Source of the DNA: Actibacterium naphthalenivorans | Lineage (GTDB): Bacteria; Pseudomonadota; Alphaproteobacteria; Rhodobacterales; Rhodobacteraceae | Assembly (NCBI RefSeq): GCF_014196965.1 | Contig: NZ_JACIEQ010000009.1 | Coordinates: 1 to 50,120, forward strand | Reading direction: 5' to 3' | DNA length: 50,120 bases | The notes under the pieces: generated by a model | Database searches by the model: none | Told to the model about the DNA's origin: nothing | The model's input: the letters and a program-made list of their open reading frames with translations, nothing else | Program-made: the position numbers and the translations under genes | Part shown: positions 41,115 to 48,480 of the stretch, one piece after another | How the letters are laid out: every line of letters starts with the position of its first letter | How positions within the stretch are numbered: position 1 is the stretch's first letter

Positions 41115-42448
41115 GGTGGCCCGCAAGCCTTCAGGCGCGGCTCGGCCTATCCGTGGGGCTGGTGCTGACGGTGCTGTGGCTGCTGGCTGCGACGGTGACG
41201 GCCGTGATCGTCCGGGCCGAAATGGACGAGGTCTTCGACAGCGCGCTCCGTGAGACAGCGGAGCGGATCCTGCCGCTGGCAGTAACCGACATCGTCGGGC
41301 GGGAAGATCAGGGTGTGACCCAGCGGCTCGCCCCGATCCGTGCGCACGACGAGTTCTTCACCTATCTCGTGCGCGATGCCGAAGGCCGCATCCTGCTGCA
41401 ATCGCATGCGGCGGACCCCACCGTGTTCCCCTCCTATGACGGGCCCGGGTTTCGCCAGACCGCGACGCACCGTCTCTACAGCGACGCGGCGCTTCAGGAC
41501 ACGATCCGCATCACAGTGGCCGAGCCGCTGGCCCACCGCATGTCGGTGGCTCGCGAAATCCAGATGGGTCTCGGCCTGCCCTTGCTGATCGTGCTTCCAG
41601 TGGCCTTGATCGCGATCATCCTGGCAGTTCGCTTCAGCCTTGATCCTCTGCGCCGGTTCCGCGCGCGGCTGGAAGCACGTGGCGCTCGCGACCTTTCGCA
41701 GGTTCCTCACGAGGGGCTTCCAACTGAAATCGGCCCGTTGGCTGATACGCTGAACAGCCTGCTGGCCAGATTACGTGAGGCGTTCGAGGCCGAGCGAAGC
41801 TTCGCCGCGAACGCCGCTCACGAGTTGCGCACACCACTCGCGGGAGCGATCGCGCAGGCGCAGAGGCTCAGGTCGGAAACCAAGGACCGAGCGGCTGCAC
41901 AACGTGCGACCGACATCGAGGAGACGCTGAAAAGGCTGACGCGACGCACAGAACGCATGATGCAACTCGCGCGGGCAGAAGGCGGGCGATTGAGGATGGA
42001 CAAAAGCTCGGATCTGAGGGGCGTTGCGAGAATTGTGGTGGACGATATTGGCCGCACGGGCACGCCAGATCGTATCAGGCTAAATCTTCCCGACATGGCT
42101 GTCATGTCAGATCTTGATCCCGACGCCTTCGCCATTCTGTGCCGGAACCTCGTGGAAAACGCTCTTCGTCATGGGGGACAGACTACCCCGGTCGACGTCA
42201 CGCTGACCGCATCTGGCCAGTTCACCGTGGCAAATGACGGCCCTGTCGTGCCAGGCGAAACACTCGACCGGCTGACAGCGCGTTTCGAGCGGGCCTCTGC
42301 CACCTCCGACGGCAGCGGCCTGGGTCTTGCCATCGTCGCCGCAATCGCAGAGCGGATCAGCAGCCGCCTTGTCCTTCAATCGCCGCGGCCGGGCCGGACC
42401 ACAGGTTTTCAAGTATCGCTCAGGTTGCCGATAGACGACAGCGAGTGA
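41111..42448 (+). CDS. Sensor histidine kinase (QseC-like)
   Basis: A 445-residue membrane kinase with a transmembrane segment near residues 10-30, a periplasmic sensor of ~120 residues, a second transmembrane segment (LPLLIVLPVALIAIILAV), the HAMP-like linker, the phospho-histidine H237 in AANAAHELRTPLAG, and N, G1 and G2 ATP-binding boxes (LVENALRHGG, SDGSGLGLAIV). Start: ATG at 41111, coupled to the regulator stop as ATGA. It likely senses a periplasmic redox or metal cue; QseC-type sensors often work with PepSY proteins. Confidence 0.92.
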   Translation: MRWPASLQARLGLSVGLVLTVLWLLAATVTAVIVRAEMDEVFDSALRETAERILPLAVTDIVGREDQGVTQRLAPIRAHDEFFTYLVRDAEGRILLQSHAADPTVFPSYDGPGFRQTATHRLYSDAALQDTIRITVAEPLAHRMSVAREIQMGLGLPLLIVLPVALIAIILAVRFSLDPLRRFRARLEARGARDLSQVPHEGLPTEIGPLADTLNSLLARLREAFEAERSFAANAAHELRTPLAGAIAQAQRLRSETKDRAAAQRATDIEETLKRLTRRTERMMQLARAEGGRLRMDKSSDLRGVARIVVDDIGRTGTPDRIRLNLPDMAVMSDLDPDAFAILCRNLVENALRHGGQTTPVDVTLTASGQFTVANDGPVVPGETLDRLTARFERASATSDGSGLGLAIVAAIAERISSRLVLQSPRPGRTTGFQVSLRLPIDDSE

Positions 42449-42759
42449 CAGCGACATCCACTTTGGTTCCCAAAGGGTCAAATGCAGCCTTGGGATCAAG
42501 ATCATCAGGGCCTGGCCTGGCGCGTCGGTTACCGTGCTATGCAGCGTCACGCTCGGAAAGGCAGCGCACAGCGCCAGCAGCCTGTTCGGAATGGACCCCG
42601 CGCTGATGAACGTCATGTAACCAGCGCTCACCATGAGGGTGACCGCTGTTTCCAGCATATAGGGATGGTCGACGAAAAGGCTTCCCGAACATGGTAGAAG
42701 CAGACTGTCGGAAGCGATTGTTAGCCGACTGACTATCCCCGGTCACGGGGGCATTACTA
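42449..42759. other. Intergenic region after the sensor gene
   Basis: Short open frames exist on both strands. A minus-strand frame with hydrophobic stretches (42107-42658) overlaps the sensor gene and lacks a ribosome site, so I treat it as non-genic. The stretch may be a relic of the insertion edge of the electron-transfer module. Confidence 0.35.
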
Positions 42760-42792
42760 GGCCCAGGTGCACACCTGTGCCACGCCTGGGCC
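42760..42792. terminator. Two-tier hairpin, probable terminator
   Basis: GGCCCAGG/CCTGGGCC (42760-42767, 42785-42792) encloses GCACA-CC-TGTGC. It lies 22 bases past the stop of the small minus-strand gene at 42815. No long T-run follows. Confidence 0.55.
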
Positions 42793-42814
42793 CTCGGGAA
42801 GTGAGGCCGAAGCT

Positions 42815-42979
42815 TCACCCGAACGGGTCGTATTCCGAGACGATCACGACCTCGTCGCCGTCGATTTCATCGGCGGGGACGGCACCATAGGTTCCATCAC
42901 CTGCCTGGAAGACGACGATCGAGACCATGAGCGTGGCGGCGAGGGAAGCGGCGAAGGCGTGAGCATCTTTGCGGGACAT
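42815..42979 (-). CDS. Small membrane-anchored protein, 54 residues
   Basis: A short protein with one hydrophobic helix (AFAASLAATLMVSIVVF) after a basic start (MSRKDAH), then an acidic exported tail (DEIDGDEVVIVSEYDPFG). This suggests an inner-membrane-anchored or secreted peptide. Start: ATG at 42979, 8 bases after GGAG. It is nested in a longer open stretch, but only this portion has protein-like composition. The gene ends beside a hairpin terminator. Function unknown. Confidence 0.55.
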   Translation of the reverse strand: MSRKDAHAFAASLAATLMVSIVVFQAGDGTYGAVPADEIDGDEVVIVSEYDPFG

Positions 42980-43328
42980 CTGTTTGGCTCCTGTCTTGGA
43001 GGCGGAGGACCATCCCCCGCGCGACAGGACCCCGCAGGCCCGAAGACTGGCTGACATCACCGGGTGCGTTCGGCTCGTCCGAATCCACCCGGCGGCACGG
43101 GTTCGCCCGTAGTCCGACCCCTCGCGGGTTGATCTCGAAGACAGGATTCGGGGCAAGGAAGGGAATGGCGAGCGGGGGATGGTGCGACCGCTGACTGGAG
43201 CCGTATGTTCCACTGGTGCTTTCGCTGCCAGCCTCCCGGGCAGGCTCTTGGATGACGATCCCTTTCCGTATTGGAATGGATCCTATGGTGCCCCGCGATC
43301 TCGCGGGACAGGGGCGTCATGGATGAGA
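42980..43328. other. Intergenic region, no convincing gene
   Basis: Only short, poorly supported frames are present. The promoter of the 54-residue gene should lie near 43000-43080. Confidence 0.35.
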
Positions 43329-43348
43329 GGCCCGCTCTTGGGCGGGCC
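43329..43348 (-). terminator. Hairpin terminator after the 157-residue gene
   Basis: GGCCCGC-TCTTGG-GCGGGCC lies 20 bases past the minus-strand stop at 43368. The T-run is weak. Confidence 0.6.
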
Positions 43349-43367
43349 CCTTGGGTTCTACATAGGC

Positions 43368-43841
43368 TCAGGCGGCAAGCTCCGCGTCCCCTGCCCTACC
43401 GGCGTCTTCTTCGCCGACAATCTCCAGCCGCGCGTTGCGATAGCCTTCTCTGGCGATCCAGAGTTCGGCAGCCGTGACGGACTCGGCCAGGTGGAGCAGC
43501 TCCGTGCAGCCGCCGAAATCCAGCACGACGCGCACCTGTCCGGGCTTCGGCTCCTCAGCCACTTCGAATGTCAACGCACTGTCAGCCGAATGAGTCCGCA
43601 TGATGGTGACAAGAATGACCCCGTCCGAAGAGAAGTTCCCCTCGTGCAGCGTGAACGACGCCGGCGCCGTCCAGGTCGGATAGGGTCGCGGCGGCTCCTT
43701 CTTGACGAGACGGCCGACGCCGTTCGAGCGCTCCCAGGCCGCGAGCTTCTTTGTGAACCGGGCGGGCGGTTTCGTTGTGCTATCGGTGTAGCGAATGAGC
43801 GCGCCCAGGGGCGCGGTTTCGAGAATGGTGGTTGGAGACAT
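43368..43841 (-). CDS. Conserved hypothetical plasmid protein, 157 residues
   Basis: A soluble protein starting MSPTTILETAPLGALIRYTD. A basic stretch (PPARFTKKLAAWERSNGVGRLVKK) is followed by a beta-rich part (ASFTLHEGNFSSDGVILVTI) and an acidic C terminus (EIVGEEDAGRAGDAELAA). No known fold was recognised. It lies upstream of nothing on its strand and is set apart by an AT-rich promoter region (43854-43905) with an inverted repeat, so it is probably monocistronic. Confidence 0.6.
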   Translation of the reverse strand: MSPTTILETAPLGALIRYTDSTTKPPARFTKKLAAWERSNGVGRLVKKEPPRPYPTWTAPASFTLHEGNFSSDGVILVTIMRTHSADSALTFEVAEEPKPGQVRVVLDFGGCTELLHLAESVTAAELWIAREGYRNARLEIVGEEDAGRAGDAELAA

Positions 43842-43853
43842 GATTCCTCATCC

Positions 43854-43905
43854 TGAATGCGTCATTTTGCATTCATCTTATTGATATTGTTGTATTTTAT
43901 GTGAT
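43854..43905 (-). promoter_or_regulatory. AT-rich promoter region with operator-like repeat
   Basis: TGAATGC-GTCATTTT-GCATTCA (43854-43875) is a 7-bp-armed inverted repeat 13 bases before the start at 43841. The following ~30 bases are unusually AT-rich for this window, as expected for a promoter. Exact -35 and -10 boxes are uncertain. Confidence 0.5.
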
Positions 43906-43940
43906 TGAGCGCGGGTTTCCCCGCCCTCGGATGGAGCGGA

Positions 43941-46109
43941 TCACTCCGCGGCCATCATCGACGCATCATCACCCGGCAGGTCAGCGGTGAGGAAGGCGGG
44001 CAGATCGACATCCTCGGACAACTCGGTGTCGGGAACGTCACCAGACGCCCCCTGCCCTTCTTCACCTTCGAGTGCCGCCAGATCGTGACGGCGAAGCACC
44101 TCCGGCAACCAGCCGCTGCCCTTCAGAAGGCGCTCGGCCTCGGTCGCCATCTCGGCCTTCTTCAGGTGATCGAGGAGCTGCGCCGTCCCCTCCCCTTTTG
44201 CCTCGCGCACGGCTTCAAGGATCCGGGCCTTGGGCACGCGGTTCAGGTAGGTATCGGCCGTCGGCTCCCAGCCAGCCTCGACCATATCGAGATCGACTGC
44301 CTGTGCAAGCAAGTCGGCCTGCGCCATCCGTCGGGTCAGACCACTGGCGGAGATACCGGCACCGTAGGGGTTCACCTTCTCGTGGAGCGCGTTGATCCCG
44401 AAGCTAAGGCAATGCGCGAGCAAGGACAGCCGGCTCACCTGATCGAGGGAGGTCAGGTATTCCCAGAGAGCGGCATCGTCGCCAAGCGGAAGGTCGGCCT
44501 CCCACTCCGCGTGGCGATCGTCCACCAGCTTGGCAACCACGCTGTCCTTCAGATCGCTGGCCTGCGCCGACATGTAGACGTGACGCACCGATGCCTCGCA
44601 GCACCCGCCTGAAGCGCTCGACATCCGGAAAGTGTCGTTGACGAGCTTCAGGAGCAGCAGCGTCAGCGCGATGTCGGGAGAACGCCCGACAGCTTCGCGC
44701 AATGCCAAGGTGCGGTACGCCGTCAGCTCCATGACCAGCCGCTCGGGCAAGGGCTTCAAGGCACCATCGTCTTCTTCGTCCGACAGACCCGCCCCGAGCG
44801 CTTGACCAGCAGAGGTGATCACCGTGCCATGGCCGATACCATCCACGTTGCTCGTCGCCGAAAGCTCAGCGCCCTGCCTGTCTGCCGCCTGTTCACCGCT
44901 GTGGACGTCGGCCTCTGTCCGAGGTTCATCCTCCGGCCGCACAAAGCCCCGATAGACGGAAAGCTCGCCAGAGCGATCAAGCGTCACAAAGGCCCCTGCC
45001 CGCGCGATCTCCTCCGCGTCGAAGATCAGCGGCCGCGTCTCGAGCTTCTCCATCGCGACTTCGAGTTCGCCAAGGCGGGCGTCGGTCTCTTCAGGGAATT
45101 CGTCCTGGCCCTCGTACTCCTCTTCGAACGCCCGGTATTCGGCGAGCAGCTTGGCATGGGCCGCGCCTTCGTCATCCGACATCGGCGCCGGATTACCGTT
45201 GAGCCGTCGCAGGCCGTGGCTGTAGCCATAGGGCAGGTCGAGCGAGACCTCGATCCATTTCCAACCTTCGGTCGCGATGGCTTCGGCTTCAGCCTGAAGC
45301 TTCTCGCTGACCAGGCGATCGAGCAGGGCAGGGTCTTCCAGCCATCCGCCGTCGTCGCCCTGGAAGAGGTCGTGCAACATGGTGCCGCCCGCCGCCTCGT
45401 AGGCCTCGACGCCGACAAAGACGGCGCGCCGGTCAGAGGCCCGCACGGAGGTTTCCGTCAGCATGCGCCGGATCTGATAGGGCTCCTTGTTCCAGGACGA
45501 CTTGATCGCCTCCCAGACCTGAATCTGACGCTCGTGGTCCGGATTGACCGTGAAGGCCATCAGCTGCTCCAGCGTCATTTCATCCTCGGCATAGAGCTCG
45601 AGCAGGGCAGGGGCCACGGCGGCGAGTTTCAGGCGCTGTTTCACCACCTGCGGCGTGACGAAGAAGGCGGCTGCGATCTCTTCATCGCCTTGACCCTTCT
45701 CCCGAAGCGCCACGAAGGCGCGGAACTGGTCGAGCGGATGCAGGGCTGCGCGCTGCATGTTCTCAGCGAGCGAGTCGTCTTCGGCGAGGATCGCGGAAGT
45801 GGCATCCCGCACGATGCAGGGAATGGGCGTGGTCTTGGCCAAGCGTTTCTGCTTCACCAGGAGAGACAGGGCCTGGAAGCGCCGACCGCCAGCGGGGATT
45901 TCGAACTTGCCGGTCTCGGAACCATCATCCGCCAGAACGGGTCGAACGCTCAGGCTCTGCAGCAACCCGCGGCGGGCGATGTCTTCGGCCAGTTCCTCGA
46001 TGGAGATGCCGGCCTTGATGCGCCGGACGTTGGACTGGCTCAGCACGAGTTTGTCGAAGGGAATGTCCCGGGACGGGGACAGGGTGACTTTCTGGGCAGA
46101 TTTCGCCAT
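43941..46109 (-). CDS. Large ParB/RepB/Spo0J-family protein
   Basis: A 722-residue protein with the ParB/Srx N-terminal domain (LSQSNVRRIKAGISIEELAEDIARRGLLQ, GGRRFQAL, ENMQRAALHPLDQ) and a helix-turn-helix (EEIAAAFFVTPQVVKQRLKLAAVAP). The remaining ~450 residues are acidic and helical, far longer than in RepB or Spo0J. Such large ParB-like proteins are frequent on Rhodobacterales plasmids and may bind DNA for a role other than simple partition. Start: ATG at 46109, 5 bases after GGAGAAG; in-frame sequence to 46175 is leader. No ParA neighbours it. Confidence 0.88.
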   Translation of the reverse strand: MAKSAQKVTLSPSRDIPFDKLVLSQSNVRRIKAGISIEELAEDIARRGLLQSLSVRPVLADDGSETGKFEIPAGGRRFQALSLLVKQKRLAKTTPIPCIVRDATSAILAEDDSLAENMQRAALHPLDQFRAFVALREKGQGDEEIAAAFFVTPQVVKQRLKLAAVAPALLELYAEDEMTLEQLMAFTVNPDHERQIQVWEAIKSSWNKEPYQIRRMLTETSVRASDRRAVFVGVEAYEAAGGTMLHDLFQGDDGGWLEDPALLDRLVSEKLQAEAEAIATEGWKWIEVSLDLPYGYSHGLRRLNGNPAPMSDDEGAAHAKLLAEYRAFEEEYEGQDEFPEETDARLGELEVAMEKLETRPLIFDAEEIARAGAFVTLDRSGELSVYRGFVRPEDEPRTEADVHSGEQAADRQGAELSATSNVDGIGHGTVITSAGQALGAGLSDEEDDGALKPLPERLVMELTAYRTLALREAVGRSPDIALTLLLLKLVNDTFRMSSASGGCCEASVRHVYMSAQASDLKDSVVAKLVDDRHAEWEADLPLGDDAALWEYLTSLDQVSRLSLLAHCLSFGINALHEKVNPYGAGISASGLTRRMAQADLLAQAVDLDMVEAGWEPTADTYLNRVPKARILEAVREAKGEGTAQLLDHLKKAEMATEAERLLKGSGWLPEVLRRHDLAALEGEEGQGASGDVPDTELSEDVDLPAFLTADLPGDDASMMAAE

Positions 46110-46196
46110 CAGATCTTCTCCGCGACGGGCGCCGGAAGCCACTCTCCCGATCTCACTTCCCGTCACCCCTTTCACAGCCCATCTCTACCTCTCGAC
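46110..46196 (-). promoter_or_regulatory. Leader RNA family copy 5 (parB-like gene)
   Basis: The outer stem GACGGG/CCCGTC (46164-46159, 46129-46124) encloses GGGAG-AGTGG-CTTCC, in which the third pair is G-U in RNA. The GCGGAGAAG ribosome site follows. GTCGAGAGGTAGAG marks the 5' end. On the other strand the inner stem would have an A-C mismatch, so the structure is for the gene's own transcript. Confidence 0.75.
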
Positions 46197-46216
46197 ATGT
46201 CCACCGCGGTGGACAT
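46197..46216. other. parS candidate 1
   Basis: ATGTCCACCGCGGTGGACAT is a perfect 20-bp palindrome directly at the repC stop codon (46216). The 16-bp core recurs at 46648. Rhodobacterales repABC plasmids carry palindromic partition sites in and near the operon, so this is a likely RepB-binding parS. Confidence 0.75.
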
Positions 46217-47271
46217 CACGCAGTTGCTGCCCCAGAACTAGAAAGCCTTTCCAACAACAGTGATGGGTTGAAGTCAGTTTCTCTGCGACCGAGCGTGATG
46301 CTGTGGAAATACGCTCCAAAGTCTCGGATGCGATTGCTCATCTGGAGAATTATGAAGATGGCGCATGATGCTTTTTGAGAGCCTATCTTCTTAGCAGCCT
46401 TTTCGAAGGTGCTTTCGTGGATTCCCATCATTGGAGCGAGCGTTCTCGCGTGGCTTTCGACATCGTGCCAGTTCCTAAGTGAGTTCGTTGCGAACGATGT
46501 AGCCTGGTCACAAACGGTTGTGAGCGTTTGCAGGGGAGGTGTTTGGCTGTTGGTCCCGCTTTCTAAATCTTTTTGTTCTTTTTTAGACTTAGAATGGTGG
46601 CGGACAGTTTGCCCGTCATTGGCGGGCAGTTTCATTGTTTCTGGTGCGTCCACCGCGGTGGACATCTGTTTGCATTGAGCCTCCAGTTCGCCGAGCAAAG
46701 TACGATACTCCGCGATCGAGAGCTTCCTCCGAAGAACTCGGCGTACCTGATGAGTGAGTTCGTTCTCGGGGTCAGCTTCGTCGATCTGAGCAAGTTTGGT
46801 TAGGATTTGCTTTCGCAAAAACACGCGATCCCGACGAGCGTTTTCCATCGCTTGGGCTGTCGCAAGTAGTTCGCCGGCACGCGCGAGCAACGGAGCCAGC
46901 GACAAGCCATAGCTAATGGACTGACCTTCGGAGGACTTCACTCGGTATCTCTTGCGATTTGGGCTGTCGTGGCGCTTCATGAAACCGAGTTCAACAAAGC
47001 GATCGATGTGCCTACGGAGGGTTCGTTCATCGATCCCGCCGACTCGACGGCAGATCTCGTCGTTGGAAGCGAAGACTGTGTCTCCATGCCCAGGCTTGAG
47101 AAAGCTCAGCATCGCTTGGAGCGTTTGAACATGTCCTGGACGGAGACCGAACAGGCTGCGAGTATCTCTGAGCGCGCGGAAGACTGCCCAGATGTCGGTT
47201 TCAGGTGTTGACGTGGCGGGGGTGCCCTTGCCGACGCCAAAGGTCTGAACGGAAAGCTTTGTGAATGCCAT
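46216..47271 (-). CDS. repC: Plasmid replication initiator RepC
   Basis: A 351-residue RepC, the initiator of repABC plasmids. The N terminus (LRPGHVQTLQAMLSFLKPGHGDTVFASNDEICRRVGGIDERTLRRHI) contains the winged-helix region that binds the origin, and the C terminus a second helical domain (SNRIRDFGAYFHSITLGRRE). The origin of such plasmids usually lies inside repC. The coding sequence includes the parS candidate at 46648-46663 (residues STAVD). Start: ATG at 47271. It is separated from repB by 240 bases carrying the ctRNA. Confidence 0.92.
   Translation of the reverse strand: MAFTKLSVQTFGVGKGTPATSTPETDIWAVFRALRDTRSLFGLRPGHVQTLQAMLSFLKPGHGDTVFASNDEICRRVGGIDERTLRRHIDRFVELGFMKRHDSPNRKRYRVKSSEGQSISYGLSLAPLLARAGELLATAQAMENARRDRVFLRKQILTKLAQIDEADPENELTHQVRRVLRRKLSIAEYRTLLGELEAQCKQMSTAVDAPETMKLPANDGQTVRHHSKSKKEQKDLESGTNSQTPPLQTLTTVCDQATSFATNSLRNWHDVESHARTLAPMMGIHESTFEKAAKKIGSQKASCAIFIILQMSNRIRDFGAYFHSITLGRRETDFNPSLLLERLSSSGAATA
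46648..46663. other. parS candidate 2 inside repC
   Basis: GTCCACCGCGGTGGAC is the same 16-bp palindrome as at 46199-46214, here coding for part of RepC (STAVD). The next A-T pair is shared on one side only. Confidence 0.75.
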
Positions 47272-47353
47272 GTTTGTTGAACGACGACCGTTGCGGCCCA
47301 CAGCTTCCCCGGCTCTTCCCGCTGTTATTGGCGAGAAAAGGCAACAAAAAGAC

Positions 47354-47371
47354 GTCCACCGAATCGGTGAC
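47354..47371. repeat. Palindrome in the repC leader
   Basis: CACCGA-A-TCGGTG (47357-47362, 47364-47369) is preceded by GTC, making a half-site like the parS palindromes (GTCCACCG). It lies in the repC mRNA leader, where a stem could hide the repC ribosome site when the ctRNA is bound. Confidence 0.5.
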
Positions 47372-47373
47372 TC

Positions 47374-47402
47374 TTGACCGGTATGTCGGAGATTGCTACA
47401 TC
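47374..47402 (+). promoter_or_regulatory. Promoter of the counter-transcribed RNA
   Basis: TTGACC (47374-47379) and TACATC (47397-47402) are 17 bp apart on the plus strand, opposite to repABC transcription, in the repB-repC gap. Confidence 0.75.
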
Positions 47403-47408
47403 ACAGGT

Positions 47409-47464
47409 GCTAATCAGATGATGAGGGCTCTCCGGGGGAAACCTTGGGGGGCTCTTTTCTTTTT
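47409..47464 (+). ncRNA. ctRNA, antisense replication control (incA-alpha)
   Basis: A ~56-base antisense RNA is predicted from the promoter at 47374-47402 to a terminator GCTCTCC/GGGGGGC (47427-47433, 47446-47452, with G-U pairs) and the T-run TCTTTTCTTTTT. Size, position and strand match the ctRNA that limits repC expression in other repABC plasmids. Confidence 0.8.
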
Positions 47465-47505
47465 GGTCTTCGCCTTTCTCCTCTGCTCGTGTTTTTGGTT
47501 ATGAC

Positions 47506-47522
47506 CGGGGATCAGCTCCCCG
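47506..47522 (-). repeat. Hairpin at the repB stop codon
   Basis: CGGGGA-TCAGC-TCCCCG covers the repB stop (47512). It may take part in the attenuation of repC or end part of the repAB transcript. Confidence 0.5.
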
Positions 47523-48480
47523 AGCCTCTCTCATTCTGCCATTGTTCAAAAAGCTGTCGCAGCGTGGTTTCCGCGCGCTCTTCGAGCCATTGGCCGAATT
47601 CCGGGTTGTCCTTGCGGGTGATCTTGATAGCGATCGACTTGCCATCGACTGAAAGTGTGCCGACAGGGCTACCACTATTGTCCTTTACCACGGTCGTTTG
47701 GCCACGGGCGCTTTGGTCGGCTGCGCCACGCGCCTTGCTGGAGCAAGCAACATAGACGGCTTGAAACTTGTCCGAGCTTGGAGTGGTGTCAGGCAGAGAG
47801 GCAAGTGTCTCACGCGCAATGTCGACAAGCGGAACCTTCTCTGAAAGTGCAGCAAGATCACCCCATTGGCGTCGACCTACGCCATGAGCCGGGCCGATAA
47901 GCCGGACAAGTTCGTCAGGCAGCTGCTCGATGACTACACGATGGTTCGACACACCTTGCCGGGTGAGGCCTAGGGCGTCCTGAATGACGCCAGGCTTGTA
48001 ACCGGCCTCCTGCATCTCTTTGATAAAAAGAGATTTTTCAATGAAGGACGGATCCAGCCGCAGGTTGTTTTCCTGACCTTGCGCGATCAGAGAAGCATCA
48101 TCATCGAGCGTTCGAACGATCGCTTTGACGGTTCCACCAACTCTTCGAATGGCTGCAAGTCTGCGACGCCCGTAGATGATGCGGTATCGATCCGGTTGGT
48201 CAGAGGGGCGAACCATGATCGGCACTTGCTGACCATGCTTGCGAATGCTTTCGGCGAGATCTTCAATGCTACTATCTTCCAGGATCAGGCGATCCCGGAG
48301 GCCATCCATATCGATCCGGTCGGGTTCGATATCTCGGATTGAGTTGGCAGTGATTTCCCGGAGAGAGTCCCGCAATCCGCCAACCGAGCCAGGTAGCTTC
48401 GAGGATTTGACCGGGGCAGGGGAGGGGGCTGCCGACTCTTTCTCGTCTTTCGGTGGCTGGTTGAAGATATTTCGAGCCAT
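47512..48480 (-). CDS. repB: Plasmid partition protein RepB
   Basis: A 322-residue ParB-family protein. The ParB/Srx domain has IEDLAESIRKHGQQVPIMVRP and RIIYGRRRLAAIRRVG, followed by ENNLRLDPSFIEKSLFIKEM and a helix-turn-helix (VIQDALGLTRQGVSNHRVVI). It binds parS and cooperates with RepA. Start: ATG at 48480, sharing one base with the RepA stop (TGATG), so translation is coupled. Length is normal for RepB. The likely target is the palindrome at 46197 and 46648. Confidence 0.93.
   Translation of the reverse strand: MARNIFNQPPKDEKESAAPSPAPVKSSKLPGSVGGLRDSLREITANSIRDIEPDRIDMDGLRDRLILEDSSIEDLAESIRKHGQQVPIMVRPSDQPDRYRIIYGRRRLAAIRRVGGTVKAIVRTLDDDASLIAQGQENNLRLDPSFIEKSLFIKEMQEAGYKPGVIQDALGLTRQGVSNHRVVIEQLPDELVRLIGPAHGVGRRQWGDLAALSEKVPLVDIARETLASLPDTTPSSDKFQAVYVACSSKARGAADQSARGQTTVVKDNSGSPVGTLSVDGKSIAIKITRKDNPEFGQWLEERAETTLRQLFEQWQNERGSGS

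Noticed and set aside
42107-42658. Minus-strand frame with hydrophobic stretches after the sensor gene
   Set aside because: It overlaps the sensor's ATP-binding domain by about 340 bases, lacks a ribosome site and matches no family I know.
44802-46241. Plus-strand open frame opposite the large parB-like gene
   Set aside because: Antisense frame; the minus strand carries recognisable ParB motifs and a ribosome site.
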